From Streptomyces radicis (GTDB lineage: Bacteria > Actinomycetota > Actinomycetes > Streptomycetales > Streptomycetaceae): a stretch of 64,000 nt of DNA. Positions 17,466 through 25,254 of the stretch are shown piece after piece. The translations under genes were made by a program, and so were the position numbers. How positions within the stretch are numbered: the first letter of the stretch is position 1; each line of letters begins with the position of its first letter. Under the pieces are notes generated by a model that was given only the letters and a program-made list of their open reading frames with translations, was not told the DNA's origin and did not search any database. Location: the NCBI RefSeq assembly GCF_003626575.1, contig NZ_RBDY01000017.1:1-64000 (forward strand), read 5' to 3'.

Positions 17466-19667
17466 GTGACCGCACTGCACGAGCCCCTCGCCAAGGTCGT
17501 CGGCGGCACCACCGCCAAGGTGATGGCCGCCCACCTCGACCTGCACACGGTCGGCGACCTCCTGCACCACTACCCCAGGCGCTACGCCGAGCGCGGGGAG
17601 CTGACCCGGCTGTCCGAGCTGCCGCTCGACGAGCATGTGACGGTCGTGGCCGAGATCGCCGACACCCGGGCCCTCACGTTCAACCGGGGCAAGGGGCTGC
17701 GCCTCGAGGTCACCCTCACCGACGGCAGCGGCCGCCTCCAGCTGGTCTTCTTCGGCCGCCGCGCGGTCCACCACCACCAGCGTGAGCTGGTGCCGGGGCG
17801 GCGCGGGATGTTCGCGGGCAAGGTCTCCCTCTTCAACCGGAAGCTCCAGCTCTCCCACCCCGCCTACGAGCTGCTCGACGAGGAGGCGGGGGACGACGCG
17901 GTCGCCGACTTCGCAGGCCGCCCCCTGCCGCTCTACCCCGCGTGCAAGCAGCTGGAGTCCTGGCGCATCGCCAAGTCGGTGGGCGTCGTCCTCGACTCGC
18001 TCGAGGCCGTCGGCTGGGAGGGCCTGGTCGACCCGCTGCCCGCCGCCCTGCGGAGCGGGCGCGGGCTGCTCCCGCTGCCCGAGGCGTTCGAGAAGGTCCA
18101 CCGGCCGCGCACCAGGCGGGACATCGCCGAGGCCAGGGCCAGGCTCAAGTGGGACGAGGCGTTCGTCCTCCAGGTCGCGCTGGCCAGGCGCCGCGCGGCC
18201 ACCGCCCAGCTGCCCGCCGTGCCGCGGAGGCCCGCGGGCGACGGGCTGCTGACGGCGTTCGACGAGCGGCTGCCGTTCACGCTCACCGAGGGGCAGCGGC
18301 GGGTCACCGAGGAGATCTTCGCCGACCTCGCCGCCGACCACCCCATGCACCGGCTGCTCCAGGGCGAGGTCGGCAGCGGCAAGACGCTGGTGGCGCTGCG
18401 CGCGATGCTGGCCGTCGCCGACTCGGGCGGGCAGTCGGCGCTGCTCGCGCCCACCGAGGTGCTCGCCCAGCAGCACCACCGCTCGATCACCGAGATGATG
18501 GGCGACCTCGCCGAGGCGGGGATGCTCGGCGGCGCCGACCGCGGCACCAAGGTCGCGCTGCTGACCGGCTCGATGGGCGCCCAGGCCCGGCGCCTGGCGC
18601 TGCTCGACGCGGCCACGGGGGAGGCCGGGATCGTCATCGGCACCCACGCGCTCATCGAGGACGTCGTCGGCTTCCACGACCTGGGCCTCGTCGTGGTGGA
18701 CGAGCAGCACAGGTTCGGCGTGGAGCAGCGGGACGCGCTGCGCGCCAAGGGCGAACGCCCCCCGCACCTGCTGGTGATGACCGCGACGCCCATCCCGCGC
18801 ACGGTCGCCATGACGGTCTTCGGCGACCTGGAGACATCGGTGCTCGACGAGCTGCCGCGGGGGCGCTCGCCCATCGCCAGCCATGTCGTCCCGGCCCGCG
18901 ACAAGCCGCACTTCCTGGCCCGCGCGTGGGAGCGGGTCAGGGAGGAGGCGGAGAACGGCCACCAGGCGTATGTGGTCTGCCCCCGCATCGGCGAGGGCGA
19001 CGCCACCGAGGGCGCGGCCGAGAAGGAGGAAGGACCTGAGGGGGAGGAGCGGCGCCCGCCGCTCGCCGTGCTCGACGTGGCGGCCGAGCTGGCCTCCGGG
19101 CCGCTGGCCGGGCTGCGCACCGAGGTGCTGCACGGCCGCCTCGCGCCGGACGCCAAGGACGACGTGATGCGCCGCTTCGCCGCGGGGCGGGTGGACGTGC
19201 TGGTGGCCACGACCGTGATCGAGGTCGGCGTCGACGTCCCCAACGCCACGGTCATGGTGATCATGGACGCCGACCGCTTCGGCGTCTCCCAGCTCCACCA
19301 GCTGCGCGGCCGCGTGGGGCGCGGCGCTGCCCCCGGGCTCTGCCTGCTGGTCAGCGAGGCCGAGGAGACGAGCCCGGCCCGCGAGCGGCTCGCGGCGGTG
19401 GCCGCGACGACGGACGGGTTCGCGCTCTCCCGTATCGACCTGGAGCAGCGCCGCGAGGGCGACGTCCTGGGCCAGGCCCAGTCCGGCGGGCGCAGCAGCC
19501 TGCGGATGCTGACCGTCATCGAGGACGAGGACGTCATCGTCGAGGCCCGCGCCGAGGCCGCCGCCCTGGTGGCCGCCGACCCCGGGCTGACCGGCTCGCC
19601 CGACCTGCGCACCGCGCTGGAGGCGCTGCTCGACGCGGAGCGCGAGGAGTTCCTCGACAAGGGCTGA
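17466..19667 (+). CDS. recG: ATP-dependent DNA helicase RecG
   Basis: This 733-aa superfamily 2 helicase remodels stalled replication forks and Holliday junctions. An N-terminal wedge/OB region (residues about 50-160) precedes Walker A GEVGSGKTLVALRAM, the helicase motifs VVVDEQHRFGVEQR and TATPIPRTVAM, and motif VI QLRGRVGRG. GTG 17466 lies seven bases after a TGCAAT -10-like element, indicating a leaderless mRNA; ATG 17457 in the same frame is the alternative. An acidic insert around EGAAEKEEGPEGEE separates helicase motifs IV and V. Confidence 0.95.
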   Translation: MTALHEPLAKVVGGTTAKVMAAHLDLHTVGDLLHHYPRRYAERGELTRLSELPLDEHVTVVAEIADTRALTFNRGKGLRLEVTLTDGSGRLQLVFFGRRAVHHHQRELVPGRRGMFAGKVSLFNRKLQLSHPAYELLDEEAGDDAVADFAGRPLPLYPACKQLESWRIAKSVGVVLDSLEAVGWEGLVDPLPAALRSGRGLLPLPEAFEKVHRPRTRRDIAEARARLKWDEAFVLQVALARRRAATAQLPAVPRRPAGDGLLTAFDERLPFTLTEGQRRVTEEIFADLAADHPMHRLLQGEVGSGKTLVALRAMLAVADSGGQSALLAPTEVLAQQHHRSITEMMGDLAEAGMLGGADRGTKVALLTGSMGAQARRLALLDAATGEAGIVIGTHALIEDVVGFHDLGLVVVDEQHRFGVEQRDALRAKGERPPHLLVMTATPIPRTVAMTVFGDLETSVLDELPRGRSPIASHVVPARDKPHFLARAWERVREEAENGHQAYVVCPRIGEGDATEGAAEKEEGPEGEERRPPLAVLDVAAELASGPLAGLRTEVLHGRLAPDAKDDVMRRFAAGRVDVLVATTVIEVGVDVPNATVMVIMDADRFGVSQLHQLRGRVGRGAAPGLCLLVSEAEETSPARERLAAVAATTDGFALSRIDLEQRREGDVLGQAQSGGRSSLRMLTVIEDEDVIVEARAEAAALVAADPGLTGSPDLRTALEALLDAEREEFLDKG

Positions 19668-19678
19668 CGGACCGTCAA

Positions 19679-19706
19679 TTGTCAGTGCCCCCTGGGAGAA
19701 TAGAAC
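19679..19706 (+). promoter_or_regulatory. Promoter of the HTH-protein gene
   Basis: TTGTCA (19679-19684) and TAGAAC (19701-19706) are separated by 16 bases, about 60 bases before ATG 19765. Confidence 0.45.
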
Positions 19707-19764
19707 CTGTCTGCGGCAATCCATCCGGGGTTGTTCGCAGTTGGACCCATGGGGGTTGCTTCGC

Positions 19765-20283
19765 ATGGCATTCCGGCACACCAATGAACTGCCGCTCGGC
19801 GACAAGGTCTTCCGCGTCGAGTTGGCCAGCGACGACGACATCACCGTGACCCTGACCCTCACCGGCTGGCGCGAGGCGCTCCCGGGGGCGCCCCTGGCCT
19901 CCGGCTCGCTGACCATGCCGCTCGCCGACGTCCCCACGCTGCGCATCGCGCTCAACAGGGGCCTGCGCGCGCTCGCCCTGGCCGCCGACGTGGCGGAGCC
20001 GATCCCCGACCGGGACATCCTGCGGGAGCTGTTCCCCGGCCATGGCGCCCCCTGGATCCCGGCCCACGAGGAGGACCTGACGCGCCGTTTCCACTCCGGG
20101 GAGACCATCGCCCGGATAGCCGCCCGCTTCGGCCGCACCCCCGACTCGGTCCGCACCAAGCTCAGGGAGCTGGGCCACGACCCGCGCCGCCCCGAGCACT
20201 GCCCGCCGGACGGCTGCCTGTCGTGGTCGCGGTACGCCTCGCCCGCGCTGGTCGGCTCGGCCGATGACGCGGTCGACGGGTGA
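19765..20283 (+). CDS. Conserved hypothetical protein with C-terminal helix-turn-helix
   Basis: This 172-aa protein has an unrecognised N-terminal part (residues 1-90, with LPLGDKVFRVELASDDDITV). A probable HTH follows at about 110-135 (FHSGETIARIAARFGRTPDSVRTKLRELG), like those of small DNA-binding or recombinase-type proteins. The C-terminus has two cysteines (EHCPPDGC). It has its own promoter and sits between recG and rsmD; I recall a gene of this type at that place in other streptomycetes. A DNA-binding role is inferred only from the HTH. Confidence 0.8.
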   Translation: MAFRHTNELPLGDKVFRVELASDDDITVTLTLTGWREALPGAPLASGSLTMPLADVPTLRIALNRGLRALALAADVAEPIPDRDILRELFPGHGAPWIPAHEEDLTRRFHSGETIARIAARFGRTPDSVRTKLRELGHDPRRPEHCPPDGCLSWSRYASPALVGSADDAVDG

Positions 20284-20369
20284 GCGCCGACGGCTGAGCC
20301 CGCGCGGTGCCGTCTCCCCGCCGCCGCACCTCGGCGCGTCGGCGGGAGGCGGCCCGTATAGCGTGGGTC

Positions 20370-20396
20370 ATGACAGCTGACGGACGAGCGTGGTGA
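20370..20396 (+). CDS. Possible 8-codon leaderless leader ORF before rsmD
   Basis: ATG 20370 opens MTADGRAW and stops at TGA 20394-20396, five bases before the rsmD ATG. TAGCGT at 20359-20364 is placed as a -10 for a leaderless transcript starting at this ATG. Termination here could let ribosomes reinitiate at rsmD, which has only a weak Shine-Dalgarno. The evidence is positional only. Confidence 0.3.
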   Translation: MTADGRAW

Positions 20397-20401
20397 GGCC
20401 C

Positions 20402-20989
20402 ATGACCCGCGTGATCGCCGGGACGGCGGGCGGCAGGCGGCTCGCCGTCCCCCCGGGCAGGGGCACCCGGCCGACCTCTGACCGGGCGCGGGAGGGGCTC
20501 TTCTCCACATGGACGGCGCTCCGGGGCCCGCTCGAGGGGGCCAGGGTCCTCGACCTCTACGGCGGCTCGGGCGCCGTCGGGCTCGAGGCGCTGTCCCGGG
20601 GCGCCGCGCACGCCCTGCTCGCCGAGTCCGACCCCAGGGCCGCCAGGACCATCAGGGAGAACATCCGCGCCCTCGGCCTCCCCGGCACCGAGCTGCGCAC
20701 CGCGCGCGCCGAGCAGGTGGCCGCCGAGCCGCCCCAAGGCGCCCCGTACGACCTGGTCTTCCTGGATCCGCCCTACGCCACGGGCGACGACGATCTTGGG
20801 GAGATCCTTCTCACACTCGGTCGCAAAGGGTGGCTCGCCGCCGACGCTCTCGCCACCGTGGAACGGAGCACCCGCGGGGGTGCCTTCCCCTGGCCGGTGG
20901 GTTTCCTGCCGCTGCGTTCACGCCGCTACGGCGAGGGAACGCTGTGGTACGCCCGATCCACCGTCCCCCCTGTCAACGAGCGGCCGTGA
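20402..20989 (+). CDS. rsmD: 16S rRNA (guanine(966)-N(2))-methyltransferase
   Basis: This 195-aa SAM-dependent methyltransferase modifies G966 of 16S rRNA. It shows RVIAGTAGGRRLAVPPG at the N-terminus, the SAM motif VLDLYGGSGAVGLEALSRGA and the catalytic DPPY in LVFLDPPYATGDD. ATG 20402 gives the normal MTRVIAG start; GTGs at 20390 and 20393 are alternatives. It immediately precedes coaD, with which it is paired in most bacteria. Confidence 0.94.
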   Translation: MTRVIAGTAGGRRLAVPPGRGTRPTSDRAREGLFSTWTALRGPLEGARVLDLYGGSGAVGLEALSRGAAHALLAESDPRAARTIRENIRALGLPGTELRTARAEQVAAEPPQGAPYDLVFLDPPYATGDDDLGEILLTLGRKGWLAADALATVERSTRGGAFPWPVGFLPLRSRRYGEGTLWYARSTVPPVNERP

Positions 20990-21015
20990 CCGGCCGGATG
21001 AACGAGGAGAGAGCG

Positions 21016-21495
21016 TTGCGCCGCGCAGTCTGTCCGGGGTCGTTCGATCCCATTACCAATGGGCATCTGGACATCGTCGCCCGCGCCTCGAAGCTCTACG
21101 ACACCGTCCATGTCGCGGTGATGATCAACAAGTCCAAGCGTGGCCTCTTCACGGTCGAGGAGCGCATCGCCCTGATCGAGGAGTGCACGGCCGAATACGG
21201 GAACGTCGTCGTGGAGGCGTTCCACGGCCTCCTCGTCGACTACTGCAAGGAGCGCGACATCCCGGCCATCGTCAAGGGCCTGCGCGCGGTCAGCGACTTC
21301 GACTACGAGCTCCAGATGGCCCAGATGAACAACGGCCTCTCCGGCGTCGAGACCCTCTTCATCCCGACCAACCCCGTCTACAGCTTCCTCTCCTCCAGCC
21401 TGGTCAAGGAGGTGGCCACGTGGGGCGGCGACGTCTCCCACCTGGTCCCCGAGCCGGTGCTGCGCGCCCTGATCGACCGGCTGGCCAAGGACTGA
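21016..21495 (+). CDS. coaD: Phosphopantetheine adenylyltransferase
   Basis: This 159-aa enzyme carries out the penultimate step of coenzyme A synthesis. The nucleotidyltransferase signature CPGSFDPITNGHLDIVARAS is at the N-terminus and YSFLSSSLVKEVATWGGDVS near the end holds the ISSTxxR-like motif. I place the start at TTG 21016 because AGGAGAG sits at optimal distance. ATG 20998 would add six residues but lacks a ribosome-binding site. It lies 26 bases downstream of rsmD. Confidence 0.93.
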   Translation: MRRAVCPGSFDPITNGHLDIVARASKLYDTVHVAVMINKSKRGLFTVEERIALIEECTAEYGNVVVEAFHGLLVDYCKERDIPAIVKGLRAVSDFDYELQMAQMNNGLSGVETLFIPTNPVYSFLSSSLVKEVATWGGDVSHLVPEPVLRALIDRLAKD

Positions 21496-21612
21496 GGCGG
21501 CCCAGGGCCGCGCCGGGGGATTCCGGCGGGCGCGGCGGGGAGCCGAGCGTCACACCGGCCATCGGCGTGAACGGGTCCCCCTCGGTGCCCGGTTGGCCGT
21601 ACCCTTCGCCTC

Positions 21613-22650
21613 GTGGACGTACAGCAGAAACTCGACGAGATCGTCGCGGCGGTGCAGGGCGCCAAGGGCATGCCGATGTCGGCGTCGTGCGTCATCAACC
21701 GCTCGGACCTCCTCGCGCGGCTCGACGAGGTGCGTGAGGCGCTGCCCGGCTCCCTGGCCGAGGCCAGGGAGGTCCTGGGCGACCGGCAGCAGGTGGTGGC
21801 CGAGGCCCAGCAGGAGGCCCGCCGGATCGTCGAGGCGGCGCACGCCGAGCGCGGCACCCTGGTCGAGTCCACCGAGGTCGTCCAGCGCGCGCAGGCGGAG
21901 GCGGCCAGGATCCTCGCCGAGGCGCGCCAGGAGGCGGCCGAGGTGCGCGCGGAGGCCGAGGACTACGTCGACTCCAAGCTGGCCAACTTCGAGGTGGTCC
22001 TCGGCAAGACGATCGCCTCGGTGGACCGCGGCAGGACCAAGCTCCTCGGCCCCGACCGCGGCGACCCGGCCGAGCTGCTCCAGCAGGCGGACGCGTATGT
22101 GGACGCCCAGTTCGGCGCGATCGAGGCTGTGCTCACCAAGACCCTCGAGGCGGTGGGCCGCGGCCGCCAGAAGCTCACGGGCCACCAGCCCGTGGACGAG
22201 CTGGCCGAGCACGTCGCCGCCCAGGAGGCGGCCGACGCGGCGGGCGGCCGACGCCAGGGCGAGTACTTCGACGGCCCCGAGCAGGACACGTACGACTACC
22301 TCGGCGTCCCCCAGCCCCAGGCCCCGCCCGCCGCCGACGGCTACGACTCGGCGCGTGAGGGCTACGGCCTCCAGCCCGCCGCGGCCACCGGCGGCTACGG
22401 CGGCCAGGACGGCTACGGGCAGCAGGACGCGTACGGCCAGGAGACCTACGCCGGCTACGGCGGCGACGGCTACGCGGGCTCCTACCCCCAGCAGGACCCG
22501 TACGCCGCCCAGTCCGCCTACGGCTACCAGGGCCAGGGCCAGCCCCAGCAGCCGCAGGGCGGCTCCGGTGTGCTGGACGAGACGAGCCTCTTCGACACGG
22601 GGATGATCGACGCGGAGCAGCTGCGCCGCTACCAGCAGGGCCAGCAGTGA
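21613..22650 (+). CDS. DivIVA-like coiled-coil protein with Tyr/Gln/Gly-rich tail
   Basis: This 345-aa protein is often labelled cell division initiation protein. Residues 1 to about 30 form a DivIVA-like head, 35-130 a long coiled coil rich in EAR heptads (AQQEARRIVEAAHAERG), and about 135-205 further helices. The last 100 residues are low complexity with repeated GYG, QQD and QPQ, strongly enriched in Tyr, Gln, Gly and Ala. There are no membrane segments. TACCCT at 21600-21605 is seven bases before GTG 21613, so it is leaderless. The place between coaD and DUF177-rpmF is conserved. A polar scaffold or cell-envelope role is likely but unproven. Confidence 0.88.
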   Translation: MDVQQKLDEIVAAVQGAKGMPMSASCVINRSDLLARLDEVREALPGSLAEAREVLGDRQQVVAEAQQEARRIVEAAHAERGTLVESTEVVQRAQAEAARILAEARQEAAEVRAEAEDYVDSKLANFEVVLGKTIASVDRGRTKLLGPDRGDPAELLQQADAYVDAQFGAIEAVLTKTLEAVGRGRQKLTGHQPVDELAEHVAAQEAADAAGGRRQGEYFDGPEQDTYDYLGVPQPQAPPAADGYDSAREGYGLQPAAATGGYGGQDGYGQQDAYGQETYAGYGGDGYAGSYPQQDPYAAQSAYGYQGQGQPQQPQGGSGVLDETSLFDTGMIDAEQLRRYQQGQQ

Positions 22651-22660
22651 CCCCCGCCGA

Positions 22661-22691
22661 TTGGGTGCCCCGGCGGCCCGTGAAGTATGCT
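22661..22691 (+). promoter_or_regulatory. Putative promoter for DUF177-rpmF-rnc-mutM operon
   Basis: TTGGGT at 22661-22666 and TATGCT at 22686-22691 are spaced by 19 bases, a little long but with a good -10. They precede the operon by about 120 bases. Confidence 0.4.
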
Positions 22692-22808
22692 GAACCTTCG
22701 GTCGCGGCATGACGCGTGCTCGCGGCTGCCCGCCCGGCTCCTCCCCGAGAGGGCCGCGGAGCGCGGCTCCCCGCAGCTAGCACATCGCCCGCCATCGCGA
22801 GAAAGCAG

Positions 22809-23420
22809 ATCGCCCTGAACGCCCCGCTGGATCACCGAGCCCCTCTCGTGTTCGACACACGTGAGCTGGGGCGACGTGCGGGCGCGCTCACACGGGTCTC
22901 TCGCACGGTCAAGGCCCCCGAGGGCCTCGGCATCGCGGAGGTGGTCGGCGTGCCGGCGGGGGCGCCGTTGGAGGTGGAGCTTCGCCTCGAGTCGGTCATG
23001 GAGGGTGTGCTGGTCACCGGCACCGTCCGTGCGCCGGTCGAGGGGGAGTGCGTAAGGTGTCTCGAGCCGCTGGTCGACGAGGTCGCCGCGGACTTCCAGG
23101 AGATGTTCTCCTACCCCGACTCCGACGACCGGGGCCGCCGTCAGGCGGAGCCGGCCGAGGACGAGGGGGACGAGGAGTCGCTGCTCCTCCAGGGCGACCT
23201 GTTCGACCTCGAGCCCGTGCTGCGGGACGCGGTGGTGCTCTCACTGCCCTCGCAGCCGGTGTGCCGGGAGGACTGCCCAGGTCTGTGCCCCGAGTGCGGG
23301 GCGGCGCTGGCGCGGGACCCCGACCACCACCACGACCAGGCCGTCGACATCCGTTGGGCGGCGCTGCAAGAGATGTACCAGGCACCCCGCGGGAGCGGGG
23401 ACGATCCACAGGAGAAGTAG
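22809..23420 (+). CDS. DUF177 (YceD-like) domain protein
   Basis: This roughly 203-aa protein is the YceD/DUF177 protein that almost always precedes rpmF; relatives help 23S rRNA processing and ribosome assembly. It shows FDTRELGRRAGA, the CVRCLEPL pair, and a C-terminal zinc-like cluster with CREDCPGLCPECG. The start is unusual: the residue aligned with the family initiator Met (as I remember MALNARLDHR) is an ATC codon at 22809, followed by ALNAPLDHR. A GTG at 22716 would add 31 residues that do not resemble the family. I give the ATC start as the best guess. Confidence 0.85.
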   Translation: MALNAPLDHRAPLVFDTRELGRRAGALTRVSRTVKAPEGLGIAEVVGVPAGAPLEVELRLESVMEGVLVTGTVRAPVEGECVRCLEPLVDEVAADFQEMFSYPDSDDRGRRQAEPAEDEGDEESLLLQGDLFDLEPVLRDAVVLSLPSQPVCREDCPGLCPECGAALARDPDHHHDQAVDIRWAALQEMYQAPRGSGDDPQEK

Positions 23421-23422
23421 CC

Positions 23423-23596
23423 GTGGCTGTTCCGAAGCGGAAGATGTCGCGCAGCAACACGCGCCACCGCCGGTCGCAGTGGAAGGCTGCGGTCCCCACC
23501 CTCGTGCGCTGTGAGCGTTGCCAGGAGCCGAGGCTCCAGCACACCGCGTGCGGTAACTGCGGCACGTACAACCGCCGCCAGGTCCTCGAGGTCTGA
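23423..23596 (+). CDS. rpmF: 50S ribosomal protein L32
   Basis: This 57-aa protein starts MAVPKRKMSRSNTRHRRSQW and has the four zinc cysteines in CERC and CGNC, the C+ form. It starts at GTG two bases after the DUF177 stop, with AGGAGAAG upstream inside that gene. rnc follows 19 bases downstream. Confidence 0.97.
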   Translation: MAVPKRKMSRSNTRHRRSQWKAAVPTLVRCERCQEPRLQHTACGNCGTYNRRQVLEV

Positions 23597-23615
23597 TCGG
23601 CGGGTGACAGGCTTC

Positions 23616-24374
23616 ATGTCACACGCCAGGAGGTCGCAACCCCAGGCGTCGGCGGACACAGCCTCGTCCCTCGCGATTCTGGAAGGGCGGCTCGGCTACC
23701 AGCTTGAGCCCGCCCTTCTGGTACGTGCGCTCACCCACCGCAGCTATGCCTACGAGAACGGTGGGCTGCCCACCAACGAGCGGCTGGAGTTCCTGGGGGA
23801 CTCGGTGCTCGGCCTGGTCGTCACCGACACCCTCTACCGCGCCAACCCTGATCTGCCCGAGGGGCAGCTGGCCAAGCTGCGCGCGGCCGTCGTCCAGGCC
23901 AGGACGCTCGCCGAGGTCGCCCGCGGCCTCGGTCTCGGCGCGTTCGTCAGGCTGGGGCGGGGCGAGGAGGGGACCGGCGGCAGGAACAAGGCGTCGATCC
24001 TCGCCGACACGCTGGAGGCGGTCATCGGCGCCGTCTACCTCGACCAGGGCCTCGACGCGGCGGACGAGCTGGTCCACCGCCTGTTCGACCCGGTGATCGA
24101 GCGTTCCTCCAACCTGGGCGCCGGGCTCGACTGGAAGACCAGCCTCCAGGAGTTGAGCGCGGCCGAGAGCCTCGGCGTTCCCGAGTATGTGATCACCGAG
24201 GACGGCCCGGACCACGAGAAGACCTTCACCGCTGCGGCCCGTGTGGGTGGCGAGACCTACGGCACCGGCACCGGCCGCAGCAAGAAGGAGGCGGAGCAGC
24301 AGGCGGCGGAGAACGCCTGGCGCTCCATCAGGGCCGCGATCGACGGCGCGACCGGTGGGGAGACCGGTGCCTGA
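23616..24374 (+). CDS. rnc: Ribonuclease III
   Basis: This 252-aa double-strand RNA endonuclease corresponds to AbsB of S. coelicolor, where mutants lose antibiotic production. The catalytic signature NERLEFLGDSVLGLVVTD is near residue 50, a second acidic cluster near EAVIGAVYLDQG, and a dsRNA-binding domain fills residues 175-245 (KTSLQELSAAESLGVPEY, GRSKKEAEQQAAENAW). ATG 23616 is chosen; GTG 23604 is an alternative. It overlaps mutM by eight bases. Confidence 0.95.
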   Translation: MSHARRSQPQASADTASSLAILEGRLGYQLEPALLVRALTHRSYAYENGGLPTNERLEFLGDSVLGLVVTDTLYRANPDLPEGQLAKLRAAVVQARTLAEVARGLGLGAFVRLGRGEEGTGGRNKASILADTLEAVIGAVYLDQGLDAADELVHRLFDPVIERSSNLGAGLDWKTSLQELSAAESLGVPEYVITEDGPDHEKTFTAAARVGGETYGTGTGRSKKEAEQQAAENAWRSIRAAIDGATGGETGA

Positions 24375-25215
24375 GCTGCCCGAGGTCGAGGTCGTCAGGC
24401 GCGGGCTCGACCGGTGGATCAGCGGGCGGACCGTCGCGGGCGCCGAGGTGCTGCACCCGCGCGCCGTCCGCCGTCACACGGCGGGCGCCGAGGACTTCGA
24501 GGCCCGGCTGCTCGGCGCCAGGATCGCGGCGCCGCGCCGCCGCGGGAAGTATCTGTGGCTGCCGCTCGGCCCCGGGCTCGCGCTGCTCGCGCACCTGGGG
24601 ATGAGCGGTCAGCTCCTGGTCAAGCGGGGCGGGGTGCCCGACGAGAAGCACCTGCGGGTCAGGATCACGTTCGACGACGTGGCCGGGGGCGAGCTGCGGT
24701 TCGTGGACCAGCGGACGTTCGGCGGCCTCTCGCTGCACCCGGTGGGCGCGGACGGGCTGCCCGACGTGATGGCGCACATCGCCCGCGACCCGCTCGACCC
24801 GGCGTTCGACGAGGACGCGTTCCACGCGGCGCTGCGCCGCCGGGTGACCACGATCAAGCGCGCGCTCCTCGACCAGTCGCTGATCAGCGGGGTCGGCAAC
24901 ATCTACGCCGACGAGGCGCTGTGGCGCGGCCGCCTGCACTACGAGCGGCCCACCGCGACCTTCACCCGCGCCAGGACCGCCGATCTCGTCACCCACATCC
25001 GCGAGGTGATGACGGCCGCGCTCGCCGTCGGCGGCACGAGCTTCGACAGCCTCTATGTCAACGTCAACGGGCAGTCCGGCTACTTCGAACGCTCCCTCGA
25101 CGTCTACGGCCGGGAGGACGAGCCGTGTCGCCGCTGCGGCACCCCGGTGCGCAGGCGTCCCTGGACGAACCGGTCGAGTTACTTCTGCCCGCGCTGCCAA
25201 CGCCCGCCGCGCTGA
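24367..25215 (+). CDS. mutM: Formamidopyrimidine-DNA glycosylase
   Basis: This 282-aa base-excision enzyme removes 8-oxoguanine. The start MPELPEVEVVRRGLDRW supplies the catalytic N-terminal Pro and the Glu. KRALLDQSLISGVGNIYADE is the H2TH helix, and the C-terminal zinc finger CRRCGTPVRR to CPRCQR is complete. The GTG start is inside the end of rnc. A hairpin follows directly and faces the convergent CAP-domain gene. Confidence 0.97.
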   Translation: MPELPEVEVVRRGLDRWISGRTVAGAEVLHPRAVRRHTAGAEDFEARLLGARIAAPRRRGKYLWLPLGPGLALLAHLGMSGQLLVKRGGVPDEKHLRVRITFDDVAGGELRFVDQRTFGGLSLHPVGADGLPDVMAHIARDPLDPAFDEDAFHAALRRRVTTIKRALLDQSLISGVGNIYADEALWRGRLHYERPTATFTRARTADLVTHIREVMTAALAVGGTSFDSLYVNVNGQSGYFERSLDVYGREDEPCRRCGTPVRRRPWTNRSSYFCPRCQRPPR

Positions 25216-25231
25216 GGGGCGTTGCCGCCCC
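25216..25231. terminator. Short hairpin between convergent mutM and CAP genes
   Basis: GGGGCG and CGCCCC pair around TTGC directly at the mutM stop. The 14-mer GTTGCCGCCCCGGG occurs here and again a few bases later, so an alternative larger structure with GGGCCCTC is possible. Confidence 0.5.
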
Positions 25232-25254
25232 GGGTCCGTTGCCGCCCCGGGCCC

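Noticed and set aside
13333..20510. Very long open frames antisense to thiL, thiD, the DAK2 gene and recG (over 1000 codons each).
   Set aside because: Third-position GC bias of the plus-strand genes leaves the opposite frames without stops. Their translations are Arg/Gly/Ala-rich with no family motif, and the plus-strand genes are well recognised.
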